Assembly (NCBI GenBank): GCA_035629025.1
Contig: DASPIU010000061.1
Span: 71,620-135,619, forward strand
DNA length: 64,000 nt
DNA from: Stenotrophomonas_A sp035629025
Lineage (GTDB): Bacteria > Pseudomonadota > Gammaproteobacteria > Xanthomonadales > Xanthomonadaceae
Direction of reading: 5' to 3'
Shown here: positions 44,196 to 53,871 of the stretch, in pieces
Layout of the letters: every line of letters starts with the position of its first letter
Position numbering within the stretch: the stretch's first letter is position 1
Position numbers and translations under genes: made by a program
Notes under the pieces: generated by a model
Database searches by the model: none
Told to the model about the DNA's origin: nothing
Seen by the model: the letters and a program-made list of their open reading frames with translations, nothing else

Positions 44196-44527
44196 GCCTG
44201 CCGATCCGCGCCAATAGTTGAGAACTCGCAGCGCGTGGTACGGCCCTACGACGCGCTCGCAGGCGAGCGCTCCCAACCAGGCCAGGTCATTGCGCTTTGC
44301 CCAGAATTCTTGCGCAAGCACACTGGACCTGGTGGGGAGCCTTCCAGGCGCAAGGCACAGAATGTAGCGTTACGGTGACAATCCGACACGCGATCTGCTT
44401 ACGTCAATCATCAGTTAGAAATATCTGATCAGATGATCCGAACGAAACAGTAGATTTGTCACACACTCCGTCGCTCGTTGTGGACGCGACGAAGATCATG
44501 CCGCCTCTTTCGCAGGAGGTGGCAGTT
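44196..44527. other. 332-bp gene-free region upstream of the adhesin, with palindromes
   Basis: No gene is supported. It holds a hairpin GCGCTCGC-AG-GCGAGCGC (44253-44270) with no T run, so not a terminator. Nearer the adhesin a perfect 12-bp palindrome ATCTGATCAGAT (44423-44434) sits in AT-rich sequence and may be an operator for the adhesin. A strong GGAGGT ribosome site lies at the 3' end, just before the GTG start. Confidence 0.5.
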
Positions 44528-47500
44528 GTGAACAGAATCTATCGGCTGTTGTGGAACCGCGAGCGTGGTGCTCTTGTCGTCGCTTCCGAACTGGCTCCGA
44601 GCCACTCACGCGCAGGACAGACGACGCGCGTCACGAAGCTGTTACACGCCGCAAGGAACGCGAACATCTTCGGTCTGGCGACCTTGCCGTTGTTTGGCGT
44701 GCTGCTCTTTGCTGGCCCAGCCGAGCAGGCCAGTGCCGGAGTGATCAACTCGGGGGAATGCCGTACCGGCGAGACGCTTACGCCGGGCAGGACCACCAAG
44801 CTCGGTACGATTTCCGGGCCCAGGGACGGCTCAGGCACCTATTCCATCGTCGCCGGTTGCGAGGCCGATGGTGCCGGGCAGGACGGGGTGACGATATACG
44901 GTGCCTTCGCCAAGGCCGGAGGTTCCGGTGCCACCGTCACCGGTTTCGGCTCAACGGCTTCCAAGTGGGCATCAGCCTTCGGCATTGATGCCTACGCGCA
45001 GGGCGTGGGCTCGACAGCCATCGGCTTCGGCAGCCAGGCATCGGGACTGGGCGCAGTGTCCATTGGCTCGGCCGCGGCTGATGGCACCCGGGTGCTATCG
45101 GTTGCGGACTCCCCCACCGCCAGGGGCGCCGGCTCCCTCGCCATCGGCGCCAATGCGCAGCGTGGCGCATGGGCACTCAACGACAACGCCATCGCCCTGG
45201 GCGGGCAGGCTACCTCGCAGGCCAACGACGCCGTGGCCATCGGCAGGAGCGCCGAGGCGCGGGTCGCCGGCGCGGTCGCGCTGGGCAGCAACTCGGTGGC
45301 GGATCGTGGTAACGCCGTTTCGATAGGTTCGACCAGCACGAAGCGCCAGATCATCAACCTGGCCAAGGGCACAGCCGACACCGACGCCGTGAACCTGTCC
45401 CAGCTCAGGCCCGTGGTGAACAGCCTCGGCGGCGGCGCCAAGGTCAATGCCGATGGCAGCGTGACCGGGCCGACTTATACCGTCGCCGGAAAGACCGCAA
45501 ACAACGTCGGCGATGCACTGAACAACCTCGATGGCAGCGTGCAAGCCATCAACAGCGGCGGCGGCATCAAGTACTTCCGTGCGATGTCTACCGGCCCGGA
45601 TGCGCGCGCCACCGGCGTCAGTTCCGTGGCCATTGGTCCCTCGTCGGTGGCCAATGCCGAGTGGTCCGTCGCGCTGGGCGATGTTTCCCAGGCGACGGCC
45701 CGCGGCGCGACGGCGCTGGGCCGCGCCACCACGGCATCGGGTGCGTCATCACTGGCGCTGGGGCAGAACGCGACTGCCAGCAAGGAGGGTGCGGTAGCGC
45801 TCGGCAGCAATTCGGTGGCCGATCGTGGCAACGCCGTCTCGGTGGGCTCAGGCGACCGCCGGCGCCAGATCATCAACGTCGCCGAGGGCACGGCCGATTC
45901 GGATGCGGTCAACCTGTCCCAGCTCAAGCCGGCGGTGAACGCGCTCGGTGGCGGCGCCAAGGTCAACGCGGATGGCAGCGTCACTGGCCCGACCTACAGC
46001 GTCGGCGGCAAGACCTCGACCAACGTCGGCGACGCGCTGACCGTGGTGGATGGGCGCGTCACCAACCTGAGCAACGGAATCAACGCCGGCACCCTGGGGC
46101 TGGTACAGCAGAACCCTGTCAGCAGGGTCATCACCGTGGGCAGGGAACAGGATGGCACGCAGGTCAACTTCGGCGGCACGCAGGCCAACCGCACCTTGAC
46201 TGGTGTGGCCAAGGGCGAGGTGAGTTCCGCCTCGGTCCAGGCGGTCAACGGCAGCCAGTTGTACAACAGCGCCGCGTCTGTGGCCAAGGCGCTGGGCGGA
46301 GGCTCGCAGATCAACCAGGATGGCACGGACGGCGAACTCAGCGCCCCGCGCTACACCATCAACGGCAAGGCGCTGAACAATGTGGGTGATGCACTGACCG
46401 CGGTCGATGGACGGGTCACCAACATGGGCGACCAGATCAATCGCGGCAGCATTGGCCTGGTCCGGCAGGATGCAGCCACCGGCAACATCACGGTTGCCAG
46501 GGAAACCAGCGGCGCACAGGTAAGTTTCAGCGGCCTGCAAGGTGCGCGCGTACTCACGGATGTGGCCAAGGGCACGCTCAGCGCCACTTCGACTGAAGCG
46601 GTCAACGGTTCGCAGCTGCATGGCACCAACCAGTCGGTGGCCAATGCGCTGGGCGGCGGCGCGCAGCTCAGGCCGGACGGCACGCTCGCCGGCCCCAGCT
46701 ACAAGGTCGACAACAAGACCGTGAACAACGTGGGCGATGCGTTGACCAGCATCGACGGCCGCCTGTCCAGCAACAGCACCCGCATCACCCAGCTCGGCGA
46801 CCAGATCAGCAGTGGCGGATTGGGGCTGGTGCAGCAGGACATGAGCAACCGCGACATCAATGTGGCCAAGGCAACCGATGGCGGACGCGTGAACTTCACC
46901 GGGTCGGCCGGCGATCGCCTGCTCAGTGGCGTCGCGAAAGGCAGAGCTGACAACGACGGAGTCAACCTCTCCCAGCTCAAGAGTGCGGTGGATGGCCTGG
47001 GCGGCGGGGCCAAGGTCAACCCGGATGGGAGCGTGAACGGGCCGACCTACACCGTGAACAACAAGCCGGTGACCAATGTGGGCGATGCGCTCACCGAGGT
47101 CGATGGGCGCGTTACGAATCTCGGCGATCAGATCGGCACTGGCAGCATTGGCCTGGTGCAGCAGGACGCGACCACGAGGAACATCACCGTAGCGAAAGAC
47201 ACGGACGGCAAGCAGGTGGATTTCAACGGCACTGAAGGCGCGCGTGTGCTTGCAGGCGTTGCGAACGGCGCAGTGAGTGCGACTTCGGCCGAGGCGATCA
47301 ACGGCTCACAGCTCCACGCCACCACCAAATCGGCCGCCGATGCGCTGGGCGGTGGTTCGCAGGTCAACCCCGACGGCACCCTCGCCGGACCCAGCTACAG
47401 CGTGGGCGGAACCACGGTGAACAATGTCGGCGACGCCATCAGCAACGTGGATGGCCGCATCACCAACAACGCCACGGCGATCACCCAGCTGGGTGACAAC

Positions 47501-49618
47501 ATCAGCAATGGCAGCATTGGCCTGGTGCAGCAGGATGCCACCAGCCGCGATATCACCATCGCCAAGGCCACCGATGGCGGCCGCGTGAGCTTGGCAGGGG
47601 CAGCCGGCGATCGCCTGCTCAGTGGCGTGGCCAGCGGCACGGCCGACAACGACGGGGTCAACGTCTCCCAGCTCAAGGGTGCGGTGGATGGCCTGGGCGG
47701 CGGGGCCAAGCTCAACCCGGATGGAAGCGTGACCGGGCCGACATACATGGTGAACAACAAGCCCGTGACCAACGTCGGCGACGCACTGACCGAGGTCGAT
47801 GGACGAGTCACCAATCTGGGCGACCAGATCAGCAACGGCAGCATCGGTCTGGTGCAGCAGGATGCGGCCACGAAGACGATCACCGTGGCGAAGGACACGA
47901 ACGGCAAGCAGGTGGACTTCACCGGGACCGAAGGCGCGCGCAGCCTCACCGGCGTGGGCAATGGCGCAATCAATGCCGCCTCGACCGAAGCCATCAACGG
48001 CTCCCAGCTCTACGCCACCAGCAAGTCGGCTGCCGAAGCCTTGGGCGGTGGCTCGCAGGTCAACCCCGACGGCACCCTCGCCGCGCCGAGCTACAGCGTT
48101 GGCGGAAGCACCGTGAACAACGTCGGCGATGCACTGACCAACATCGACGGCCGCGTGACCACCAACAACACCCGCATCACCCAGCTCGGTGACCAGATCA
48201 GCAACGGCAGCATCGGCCTGGTGCAGCAGGACCCCAGCAACCGCGAAATCTACGTGGCCACCAACACGGATGGCACGCGGATAAATTTCAGCGGCGCGCT
48301 CGGCGCGCGCATACTCAGCGGCGTCGCCAATGGCATGGCCAACAATGATGCGGTCAATGTCTCTCAACTCAGGGGCGCGGTGGACGGTCTCGGCGGTGGC
48401 GCGCGGATCAACCCGGACGGCAGCGTGACCGGGCCGACCTACGTCATCAACAACAAGACCCTCAGCAACGTCGGCGACGCCCTCGGCCAGCTCGGCGATC
48501 AGATCAACAATGGCAGCATCGGTCTGGTGCAGCAGGACGCCACCACCCGCGAGATCACCGTGGCCAAGGCCAGCGATGGCAAGCGCGTGGACTTCAGCGG
48601 CAGCCAGGGCGATCGCACGCTGGGCGGCGTCGCCCGCGGCGCGGCCGACAACGACAGCGTCAATGTCGCGCAGCTCAAGGGCACGGTGGACGGCCTCGGC
48701 GGTGGCGCCCGGGTCAATGCGGATGGCTCGATCACCGGCCCGAGCTATGCCGTGGGCGGCGGCACGGTCAACAACGTCGGCGATGCGCTCACCAACATCG
48801 ACAGCCGGGTCAGCAACAACGCCGCGGCGATCCAGGACCTGGCCAAGGGAGGCGGGGTGAAGTACCTGAGCGTCAAGTCGAGTGGTGTGGCCGCCAGCGC
48901 GACCGGTGCGGAGGCCGTGGCCGTGGGTCCGCAGTCCAGCGCGAGCGGCGCGGCCAGCGTGGCGATCGGCAATGGCGCGCAGGCCAGCGCCGACAACAGT
49001 GTGGCGCTGGGTGCCGGCTCGGTAGCCACTCGCGCCAACAGCGTGTCAGTGGGCAACGCTGGCAACGAACGCAGCATCAGCAACGTGGCCGCGGGTACCG
49101 ACGACGCCGACGCGGTCAATGTCAGCCAGCTGCGCAACGCACAGGCAGGCAGCGTGCAGTACGACCGGCCCTCGCCGGGCGCGGCACCGGACATGGGCAG
49201 CCTGACCCTGGGCGGGCCGAATGGCAGCGGCACCACGGTGCGCAATGTCAGTAACGGCGTGGCGCCGATGGATGCGGTGAACGTGCGCCAGTTGCAATCC
49301 GGCATGGCCGATGCAGTCGGCCAGTCGCGCGCGTACACCGATCAGCGCATCCAGGCCGTCGCCAACGATGTGTGGGATGTACGCCGCGAAAGCCGCGCCG
49401 GCACGGCCTCGGCCATCGCCATGGCTGGTCTGTTGCAGGCCCACGAGCCCGGGGAGAACCTGATGTCGATGGGCCTGGGCGGCTTTGAGGGTCAGTACAG
49501 CATGGCCGTGGGCCTATCGGGCGTTACCGACAGCGGTCGCCATCTGTACAAGGTGCAGGCCAGTACCAACTCGCAAAGGGACTTTGGATTCTCCGTATCG
49601 GCCGGCTGGCGCTGGTGA
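44528..49618 (+). CDS. trimeric autotransporter adhesin (YadA-like, type Vc)
   Basis: A 1,696-residue surface fibre. The N-terminus is an extended signal (ESPR) MNRIYRLLWNRERGALVVASE plus a hydrophobic stretch. Start GTG 44528 was chosen because it begins exactly at the ESPR and has GGAGGT at ideal spacing. Then come YadA head repeats (AVALGSNSVADRGNAVSIGS), necks (AVNLSQLRP), and a long stalk of alternating modules marked VNLSQLK..GGGAKVNPDG and AINGSQLH..GGGSQVNPDG, each followed by VGDAL..VDGRVTNLGDQI and GSIGLVQQD. A further head lies near residue 1,450, and a C-terminal YadA anchor (AYTDQRIQAV to FSVSAGWRW) forms the barrel. Such proteins mediate adhesion and autoaggregation. Confidence 0.95.
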   Translation: MNRIYRLLWNRERGALVVASELAPSHSRAGQTTRVTKLLHAARNANIFGLATLPLFGVLLFAGPAEQASAGVINSGECRTGETLTPGRTTKLGTISGPRDGSGTYSIVAGCEADGAGQDGVTIYGAFAKAGGSGATVTGFGSTASKWASAFGIDAYAQGVGSTAIGFGSQASGLGAVSIGSAAADGTRVLSVADSPTARGAGSLAIGANAQRGAWALNDNAIALGGQATSQANDAVAIGRSAEARVAGAVALGSNSVADRGNAVSIGSTSTKRQIINLAKGTADTDAVNLSQLRPVVNSLGGGAKVNADGSVTGPTYTVAGKTANNVGDALNNLDGSVQAINSGGGIKYFRAMSTGPDARATGVSSVAIGPSSVANAEWSVALGDVSQATARGATALGRATTASGASSLALGQNATASKEGAVALGSNSVADRGNAVSVGSGDRRRQIINVAEGTADSDAVNLSQLKPAVNALGGGAKVNADGSVTGPTYSVGGKTSTNVGDALTVVDGRVTNLSNGINAGTLGLVQQNPVSRVITVGREQDGTQVNFGGTQANRTLTGVAKGEVSSASVQAVNGSQLYNSAASVAKALGGGSQINQDGTDGELSAPRYTINGKALNNVGDALTAVDGRVTNMGDQINRGSIGLVRQDAATGNITVARETSGAQVSFSGLQGARVLTDVAKGTLSATSTEAVNGSQLHGTNQSVANALGGGAQLRPDGTLAGPSYKVDNKTVNNVGDALTSIDGRLSSNSTRITQLGDQISSGGLGLVQQDMSNRDINVAKATDGGRVNFTGSAGDRLLSGVAKGRADNDGVNLSQLKSAVDGLGGGAKVNPDGSVNGPTYTVNNKPVTNVGDALTEVDGRVTNLGDQIGTGSIGLVQQDATTRNITVAKDTDGKQVDFNGTEGARVLAGVANGAVSATSAEAINGSQLHATTKSAADALGGGSQVNPDGTLAGPSYSVGGTTVNNVGDAISNVDGRITNNATAITQLGDNISNGSIGLVQQDATSRDITIAKATDGGRVSLAGAAGDRLLSGVASGTADNDGVNVSQLKGAVDGLGGGAKLNPDGSVTGPTYMVNNKPVTNVGDALTEVDGRVTNLGDQISNGSIGLVQQDAATKTITVAKDTNGKQVDFTGTEGARSLTGVGNGAINAASTEAINGSQLYATSKSAAEALGGGSQVNPDGTLAAPSYSVGGSTVNNVGDALTNIDGRVTTNNTRITQLGDQISNGSIGLVQQDPSNREIYVATNTDGTRINFSGALGARILSGVANGMANNDAVNVSQLRGAVDGLGGGARINPDGSVTGPTYVINNKTLSNVGDALGQLGDQINNGSIGLVQQDATTREITVAKASDGKRVDFSGSQGDRTLGGVARGAADNDSVNVAQLKGTVDGLGGGARVNADGSITGPSYAVGGGTVNNVGDALTNIDSRVSNNAAAIQDLAKGGGVKYLSVKSSGVAASATGAEAVAVGPQSSASGAASVAIGNGAQASADNSVALGAGSVATRANSVSVGNAGNERSISNVAAGTDDADAVNVSQLRNAQAGSVQYDRPSPGAAPDMGSLTLGGPNGSGTTVRNVSNGVAPMDAVNVRQLQSGMADAVGQSRAYTDQRIQAVANDVWDVRRESRAGTASAIAMAGLLQAHEPGENLMSMGLGGFEGQYSMAVGLSGVTDSGRHLYKVQASTNSQRDFGFSVSAGWRW

Positions 49619-49622
49619 GCAT

Positions 49623-49656
49623 GAGGGCGGCGGCCGCAAAGTCGCCGCCCTCCTTC
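49623..49656 (+). terminator. probable terminator after the adhesin gene
   Basis: A 10-bp stem GAGGGCGGCG/CGCCGCCCTC (49623-49632 with 49643-49652) starts 4 bp after the stop codon and is followed by CTTCC, so the U tract is weak. Confidence 0.55.
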
Positions 49657-49753
49657 CACGCAGCGCGGAACGACTTGTTAGACTCCCTCGCGCGGCAGCG
49701 CCATCACGGCCCGCCAGCAGGACCTCACCCTGCGCGCCGCCCCGAGAGGAATC

Positions 49754-50386
49754 ATGATGGCCGCTCCGCACTGGTACTTCGACTTCGTCTCGCCGTTCTC
49801 CTACCTGCACTGGCAGAAGCTGCGCCGGCTGCCGCAGGCGCGCGAGATCGTGCCGGTGCCGATCCTGTTCGGGGCCGTGCTCGACCAGCTCGGCATACGT
49901 GGCCCTGCCGAGATCGACGGCAAACGGCTTTTCACCTACCGCAAGGTGCAGTGGCAGGCCGAGCACGAAGGCGTGCCGCTGCGCTTCCCGCCGACCCATC
50001 CGTTCAATCCCCTGCCCGCCCTGCGCCTGTGCATCGCGGCGGGGACCACGGTGCACGCCATCGATGCCATCTTCGACTGGCTGTGGCGCGACGGCCTGGC
50101 CGGCGACACCGCCCAGGCCTTGCAGCCGCTGGCCCATGCCCTTGGCCTGGAAGCCGAGGCGGCGATGGCCGACCTGGCGGTCAAGGAGAGCTTGCGGAGC
50201 AATACCGCGCAGGCCCTGGCGGCCGGTGTTTTCGGCGTGCCGACCCTGGAAATTGGCGGAGAACTATTCTGGGGCAACGACGCGCACGGCCTGATGGAAA
50301 CCGTGCTGGCCGACCCGGACTGGTTGCAACGGGGCGAGGCCGGGCGCCTTGCCGATCTGCCGATAGGCATCCGGCGCCAACGCTGA
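49754..50386 (+). CDS. 2-hydroxychromene-2-carboxylate isomerase family protein (DsbA/kappa-GST fold)
   Basis: A 210-residue thioredoxin-fold protein. The N-terminal WYFDFVSPFSYLHW carries the conserved serine that replaces the DsbA cysteine in kappa-class glutathione transferases and HCCA isomerases; GVFGVPTLEIGGELFWGND is the cis-proline loop. It is glutathione-dependent in known members. Start at 49754 follows GAGAGGAATC; the next in-frame ATG at 49757 is equally possible. It stands alone, without aromatic-degradation genes, so the natural substrate is unknown. Confidence 0.88.
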   Translation: MMAAPHWYFDFVSPFSYLHWQKLRRLPQAREIVPVPILFGAVLDQLGIRGPAEIDGKRLFTYRKVQWQAEHEGVPLRFPPTHPFNPLPALRLCIAAGTTVHAIDAIFDWLWRDGLAGDTAQALQPLAHALGLEAEAAMADLAVKESLRSNTAQALAAGVFGVPTLEIGGELFWGNDAHGLMETVLADPDWLQRGEAGRLADLPIGIRRQR

Positions 50387-50481
50387 CGGCCCCGTCAGGA
50401 GTTCCCCGGCTTACCCAATCGCCCCGTTTTGGGATAGCTTTCACACCTTGAAACCAACCCACGCAACAGCCGGAGGGGGCA

Positions 50482-51426
50482 ATGCGTATCGGTATCGTGG
50501 TGGACTCGGCTTGCGATCTGCCCGTGGAATACATCCAGCAACACAATATCGTCCTGCTGCCGATCAGCGTCCGGATCGGCGAGGCGATACTGGCCGACCA
50601 CCGCGACGAGGAGGCCACGCTGAGCTTCCTGCAGGCCCATGTGGCCGAGCGCGGGCATGAGGCCGAGACCACGCCGTTCTCGGTCAACCAGATCCGCGAC
50701 CTGTTCCTGGACCGGCTGGTCATCGACTACGACCACGTCTTCTGCCTGACCATTTCCAAGCTGCGCAGCCAGATCCACGACAACGCGATGCAGGCCAGCT
50801 TCGCCATCCTCAACGACTACAAGCCGGTGCGGCAGGCGGCCGGACACAATTCGCCGTTCGCCCTGCGCGTCATCGACACGCTCAACCTGTTCGCTGGCCA
50901 GGGCATTACCGCCGTGGAAGCAGTGCGCATGCGCGAGGAAGGCGCCAACGTGGCGCAGATTCGCGCGCGGCTGGAGCAGCTGGCCGAGAACACCTACGGC
51001 TACATGATCCCGCGCGATCTGTACTACCTGCGCAACCGTGCGCGCGCCAAGGGCGACCGCAGTGTCGGCCTGATCAGCGCGGCGCTGGGCAGTGCCCTGG
51101 ACATCAAGCCGGTGCTGCGCGCCTACCGCGGCGCGACCGAACCGGTGGCCAAGCTCAAGGGCTTCGAGCCTTCGGTGCAGAAGCTGTTCGAGTTTTCCGC
51201 GCGCAAGGTGCGCGAGGGCCTGATGACGCCGACCCTGTGCCTGGGCTACGGCGGCGAGCTGGCCGAGCTGCGCGCCCTGCCCGGCTACGCCGGACTCAAG
51301 GCCGCCTGCGAGGAGAAGAACGTGGAAATGTTCGAGAGCGTGATGAGCCTGACCGGCATGGTCAATGTCGGCAAGGGCGCCGTGGCTGTAGGCTTTGCCG
51401 CCGCGCCGCACACGTTCAGCGCCTGA
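50482..51426 (+). CDS. DegV family fatty-acid-binding protein
   Basis: A 314-residue two-domain protein. IVVDSACDLPVEYIQ is the N-terminal DegV signature, and SAALGSALDIKPVLRAYRGA is the lipid-head-group region. In Gram-positives the relative FakB presents fatty acids to FakA kinase. FakA has a DhaL-like domain; no FakA is next to this gene. Start 50482 follows a GGAGGG site. The proteobacterial role is uncertain. Confidence 0.88.
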   Translation: MRIGIVVDSACDLPVEYIQQHNIVLLPISVRIGEAILADHRDEEATLSFLQAHVAERGHEAETTPFSVNQIRDLFLDRLVIDYDHVFCLTISKLRSQIHDNAMQASFAILNDYKPVRQAAGHNSPFALRVIDTLNLFAGQGITAVEAVRMREEGANVAQIRARLEQLAENTYGYMIPRDLYYLRNRARAKGDRSVGLISAALGSALDIKPVLRAYRGATEPVAKLKGFEPSVQKLFEFSARKVREGLMTPTLCLGYGGELAELRALPGYAGLKAACEEKNVEMFESVMSLTGMVNVGKGAVAVGFAAAPHTFSA

Positions 51427-51493
51427 TGCCGAACCGTCACGCCGCCCACGCGCGCGGCGACGCTAGGCTAGGCCGTCCAACGAGGAAACCTGC

Positions 51494-51832
51494 ATGTCCG
51501 TGAGTTATTCGATCAGCCTTCCCGATCCCGCCCTGGCCCGCGGCAGCGAACCGAGCGTGAGTTTCAGCGCGCACGGGGCCGATGCGTTTGCCGAGCAGCT
51601 GCGCGCCGCCCTGGCCGACCCGGCCTGGTTCCAGCGCTGGCTGGCGCTGCAGCCGGATCCGGATGAAGTCGACCCGAGCATGGGCATCACCGATCCCGCC
51701 GCCAGCGTGACCGGCCAGCAGAACGATCTCCGCATCAACTTGGTCGCCAATACTAATATTCCCGGCGACATCCTCAAGCACCGCATGCATGTGCTGGCCG
51801 GCAGGCATTGGGAGCTGCGCAACGTTCGCTAG
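51494..51832 (+). CDS. conserved hypothetical protein
   Basis: A 112-residue protein that I cannot assign. It is acidic and soluble with no signal peptide or membrane segment. The C-terminal half (SVTGQQNDLRINLVANTNIP, then ILKHRMHVLAGRHWELRNVR) looks well structured. Good start with GAGGAAAC upstream. Its last four bases overlap the end of the convergent fghA. It could be unrelated to formaldehyde metabolism despite adjacency. Confidence 0.65.
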   Translation: MSVSYSISLPDPALARGSEPSVSFSAHGADAFAEQLRAALADPAWFQRWLALQPDPDEVDPSMGITDPAASVTGQQNDLRINLVANTNIPGDILKHRMHVLAGRHWELRNVR

Positions 51833-52662
51833 GCCAGCGCCTTTGCATGCCACGCCACGTGCTCGCCAATGAAGCTGGCGATGAAGTAGTAGCTGTGGTC
51901 GTAGCCCGGCTGCAGGCGCAAGGTCAGCGGATGGCCCGCGGCTTCGGCCGCCGCCTGCAGCAACTGCGGGCGTAGCTGGGAGTCGAGGAACTCGTCCGCC
52001 GCACCCTGATCCACCAGCAAGGGCGTGCGCGCGCACGCGGTGGCGATCAGGGTGGTGGCGTCGTAGTCCTGCCAGGCATCGCGGTCCGCGCCGAGGTAGG
52101 CGGTGAAAGCCTTCTCGCCCCACGGCACTCGCGCTGGCGCCACGATCGGCGCGAACGCCGAGATGCTGCGGTAGCGCGAGGGGTTGCGCAGGCCGATGAC
52201 CAGCGCGCCGTGGCCGCCCATCGAATGCCCGCTGATGCCGCGCATGTCGTTGGCCGGGAACTGCGCTTCAATCAGCGCCGGCAGTTCCTCGACGATGTAG
52301 TCGTACATCCGGTAGTGCGTGGCCCAGGGCTGCTCGGTGGCATTGACGTAGAAACCCGCGCCCTGCCCAAGGTCGTAGCCTTCCGCATCGGCCACCGCCT
52401 CGCCACGCGGGCTGGTATCCGGCGCGACCAGGATCAGCCCGTGTTCGGCGGCGTAGCGTTGCGCGCCCGCCTTGGTGATGAAGTTCTGCTCGGTGCAGGT
52501 CAGGCCGGACAGCCAGTACAGCACTGGCAAGCGCGCGCCCGCCACCGCGGCTTGCGGCGGCAGGTACACGCCAACGCGCATGTCGCAGCCGAGCGTGGAC
52601 GAGGCGTGCTGCCAGACTTCCTGGCGGCCACCGAAGCAGGCGTACTGGTGGATTCTCTGCAT
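51829..52662 (-). CDS. fghA: S-formylglutathione hydrolase
   Basis: Serine esterase of 277 residues that releases formate and glutathione from S-formylglutathione, the second step of formaldehyde detoxification. The nucleophile is in GISGHSMGGHGALVIG, the acid in LVDQGAADEFLD, and the histidine in GYDHSYYFIASFIGEHVAWH. It is third in the frmR-frmA-fghA operon, 26 bp after frmA. The N-terminal FGGRQEVWQHASSTLGCDMRV is typical of the family. Confidence 0.95.
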   Translation of the reverse strand: MQRIHQYACFGGRQEVWQHASSTLGCDMRVGVYLPPQAAVAGARLPVLYWLSGLTCTEQNFITKAGAQRYAAEHGLILVAPDTSPRGEAVADAEGYDLGQGAGFYVNATEQPWATHYRMYDYIVEELPALIEAQFPANDMRGISGHSMGGHGALVIGLRNPSRYRSISAFAPIVAPARVPWGEKAFTAYLGADRDAWQDYDATTLIATACARTPLLVDQGAADEFLDSQLRPQLLQAAAEAAGHPLTLRLQPGYDHSYYFIASFIGEHVAWHAKALA

Positions 52663-52688
52663 GACTCGCTCCTGCGCTGCGTCCGGAC

Positions 52689-53798
52689 TCAGTAGTGCAC
52701 CACGGAGCGGATCGACTTGCCCTCGTGCATCAGATCAAAGGCGTTGTTGATCTCGTCCAGCGGCATGGTGTGGGTGACGAAGGGGGCCAGTTCGATGTCA
52801 CCCCTCATTGCGTCCTCGACCATGCCCGGCAGCTGCGAGCGCCCCTTGACCCCGCCAAACGCCGTGCCCTTCCAGGTGCGGCCGGTGACGAGCTGGAACG
52901 GACGGGTCGAGATTTCCTGGCCGGCACCGGCCACGCCGATGATCACCGACTGGCCCCAGCCACGGTGCGCGCACTCCAGCGCCGCGCGCATCACGTTGAC
53001 GTTACCGATGCACTCGAAGCTGTGGTCCACGCCCCAGCCGGTCATCTCCACGATCACTTGCTGGATCGGCTTGTCGTGATCCTTGGGGTTCACGCAATCA
53101 GTGGCGCCGAACTCGCGCGCCAGCTCGAACTTCGACGGATTGGTGTCGATGGCAATGACGCGCCCGGCCTTGGCCTGGCGTGCGCCCTGGATCACCGCCA
53201 AGCCGATACCGCCCAGCCCGAACACGGCAACCGAATCGCCCTCCTGCACCTTGGCGGTGTTGTGCACGGCGCCAATGCCGGTGGTGACGCCGCAGCCGAG
53301 CAGGCACACATGCTCCGGATTGGCCTCGGGGTTGATCTTTGCCAGCGAAACTTCCGCGACGACGGTGTACTCGCTGAAGGTCGAGCAGCCCATGTAGTGG
53401 TAGATCGGCTCACCGTTGTGGGAAAAGCGGCTGGTGCCGTCGGGCATCACGCCCTTGCCCTGGGTCGCGCGCACGGCCACGCACAGGTTGGTCTTGCCGG
53501 ACTTGCAGAACAGACACTCACCGCATTCGGCGGTGTACAGCGGGATCACGTGGTCGCCGGGCTTGACGCTGGTGACGCCCTCGCCCACTTCGACCACCAC
53601 GCCGGCGCCTTCGTGCCCCAGCACGACCGGGAACAGTCCCTCCGGGTCGTCACCGGACAGGGTGAAGGCGTCGGTATGGCAGACGCCGGTGTGGGTAATC
53701 CTGACCAGCACTTCGCCGGCCTTGGGCGGGGCAACGTCGATCTCGACGATCTGCAGCGGCTGGCCGGGAGCAAATGCGACGGCGGCACGGGACTTCAT
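52689..53798 (-). CDS. frmA: S-(hydroxymethyl)glutathione dehydrogenase / class III alcohol dehydrogenase
   Basis: Zinc- and NAD-dependent enzyme of 369 residues that oxidises S-hydroxymethylglutathione. The catalytic zinc site is HTGVCHTDAFTLSG and GHEGAGVV, the structural zinc CGECLFCKSGKTNLC, and the cofactor loop GLGGIGLAVIQGARQ. It also carries S-nitrosoglutathione reductase activity in known members. Start 53798 follows an AGGAGAAG site. Between frmR and fghA, it is expected to be induced by formaldehyde. Confidence 0.96.
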   Translation of the reverse strand: MKSRAAVAFAPGQPLQIVEIDVAPPKAGEVLVRITHTGVCHTDAFTLSGDDPEGLFPVVLGHEGAGVVVEVGEGVTSVKPGDHVIPLYTAECGECLFCKSGKTNLCVAVRATQGKGVMPDGTSRFSHNGEPIYHYMGCSTFSEYTVVAEVSLAKINPEANPEHVCLLGCGVTTGIGAVHNTAKVQEGDSVAVFGLGGIGLAVIQGARQAKAGRVIAIDTNPSKFELAREFGATDCVNPKDHDKPIQQVIVEMTGWGVDHSFECIGNVNVMRAALECAHRGWGQSVIIGVAGAGQEISTRPFQLVTGRTWKGTAFGGVKGRSQLPGMVEDAMRGDIELAPFVTHTMPLDEINNAFDLMHEGKSIRSVVHY

Positions 53799-53871
53799 GG
53801 ACTTCTCCTGCGGTGATGCGTGGAATGGTGGGGTGGAAACGTCGGCGCTGGGCCGCGTCACTTCAAGGACG

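Noticed and set aside
44253..44270. Hairpin considered as terminator of the amidohydrolase operon
   Set aside because: No T run on either side; kept only as a palindrome.
46000..48800. Regular repeats considered as a CRISPR array
   Set aside because: They are coding, in frame, and 300-400 bp long: adhesin stalk modules.
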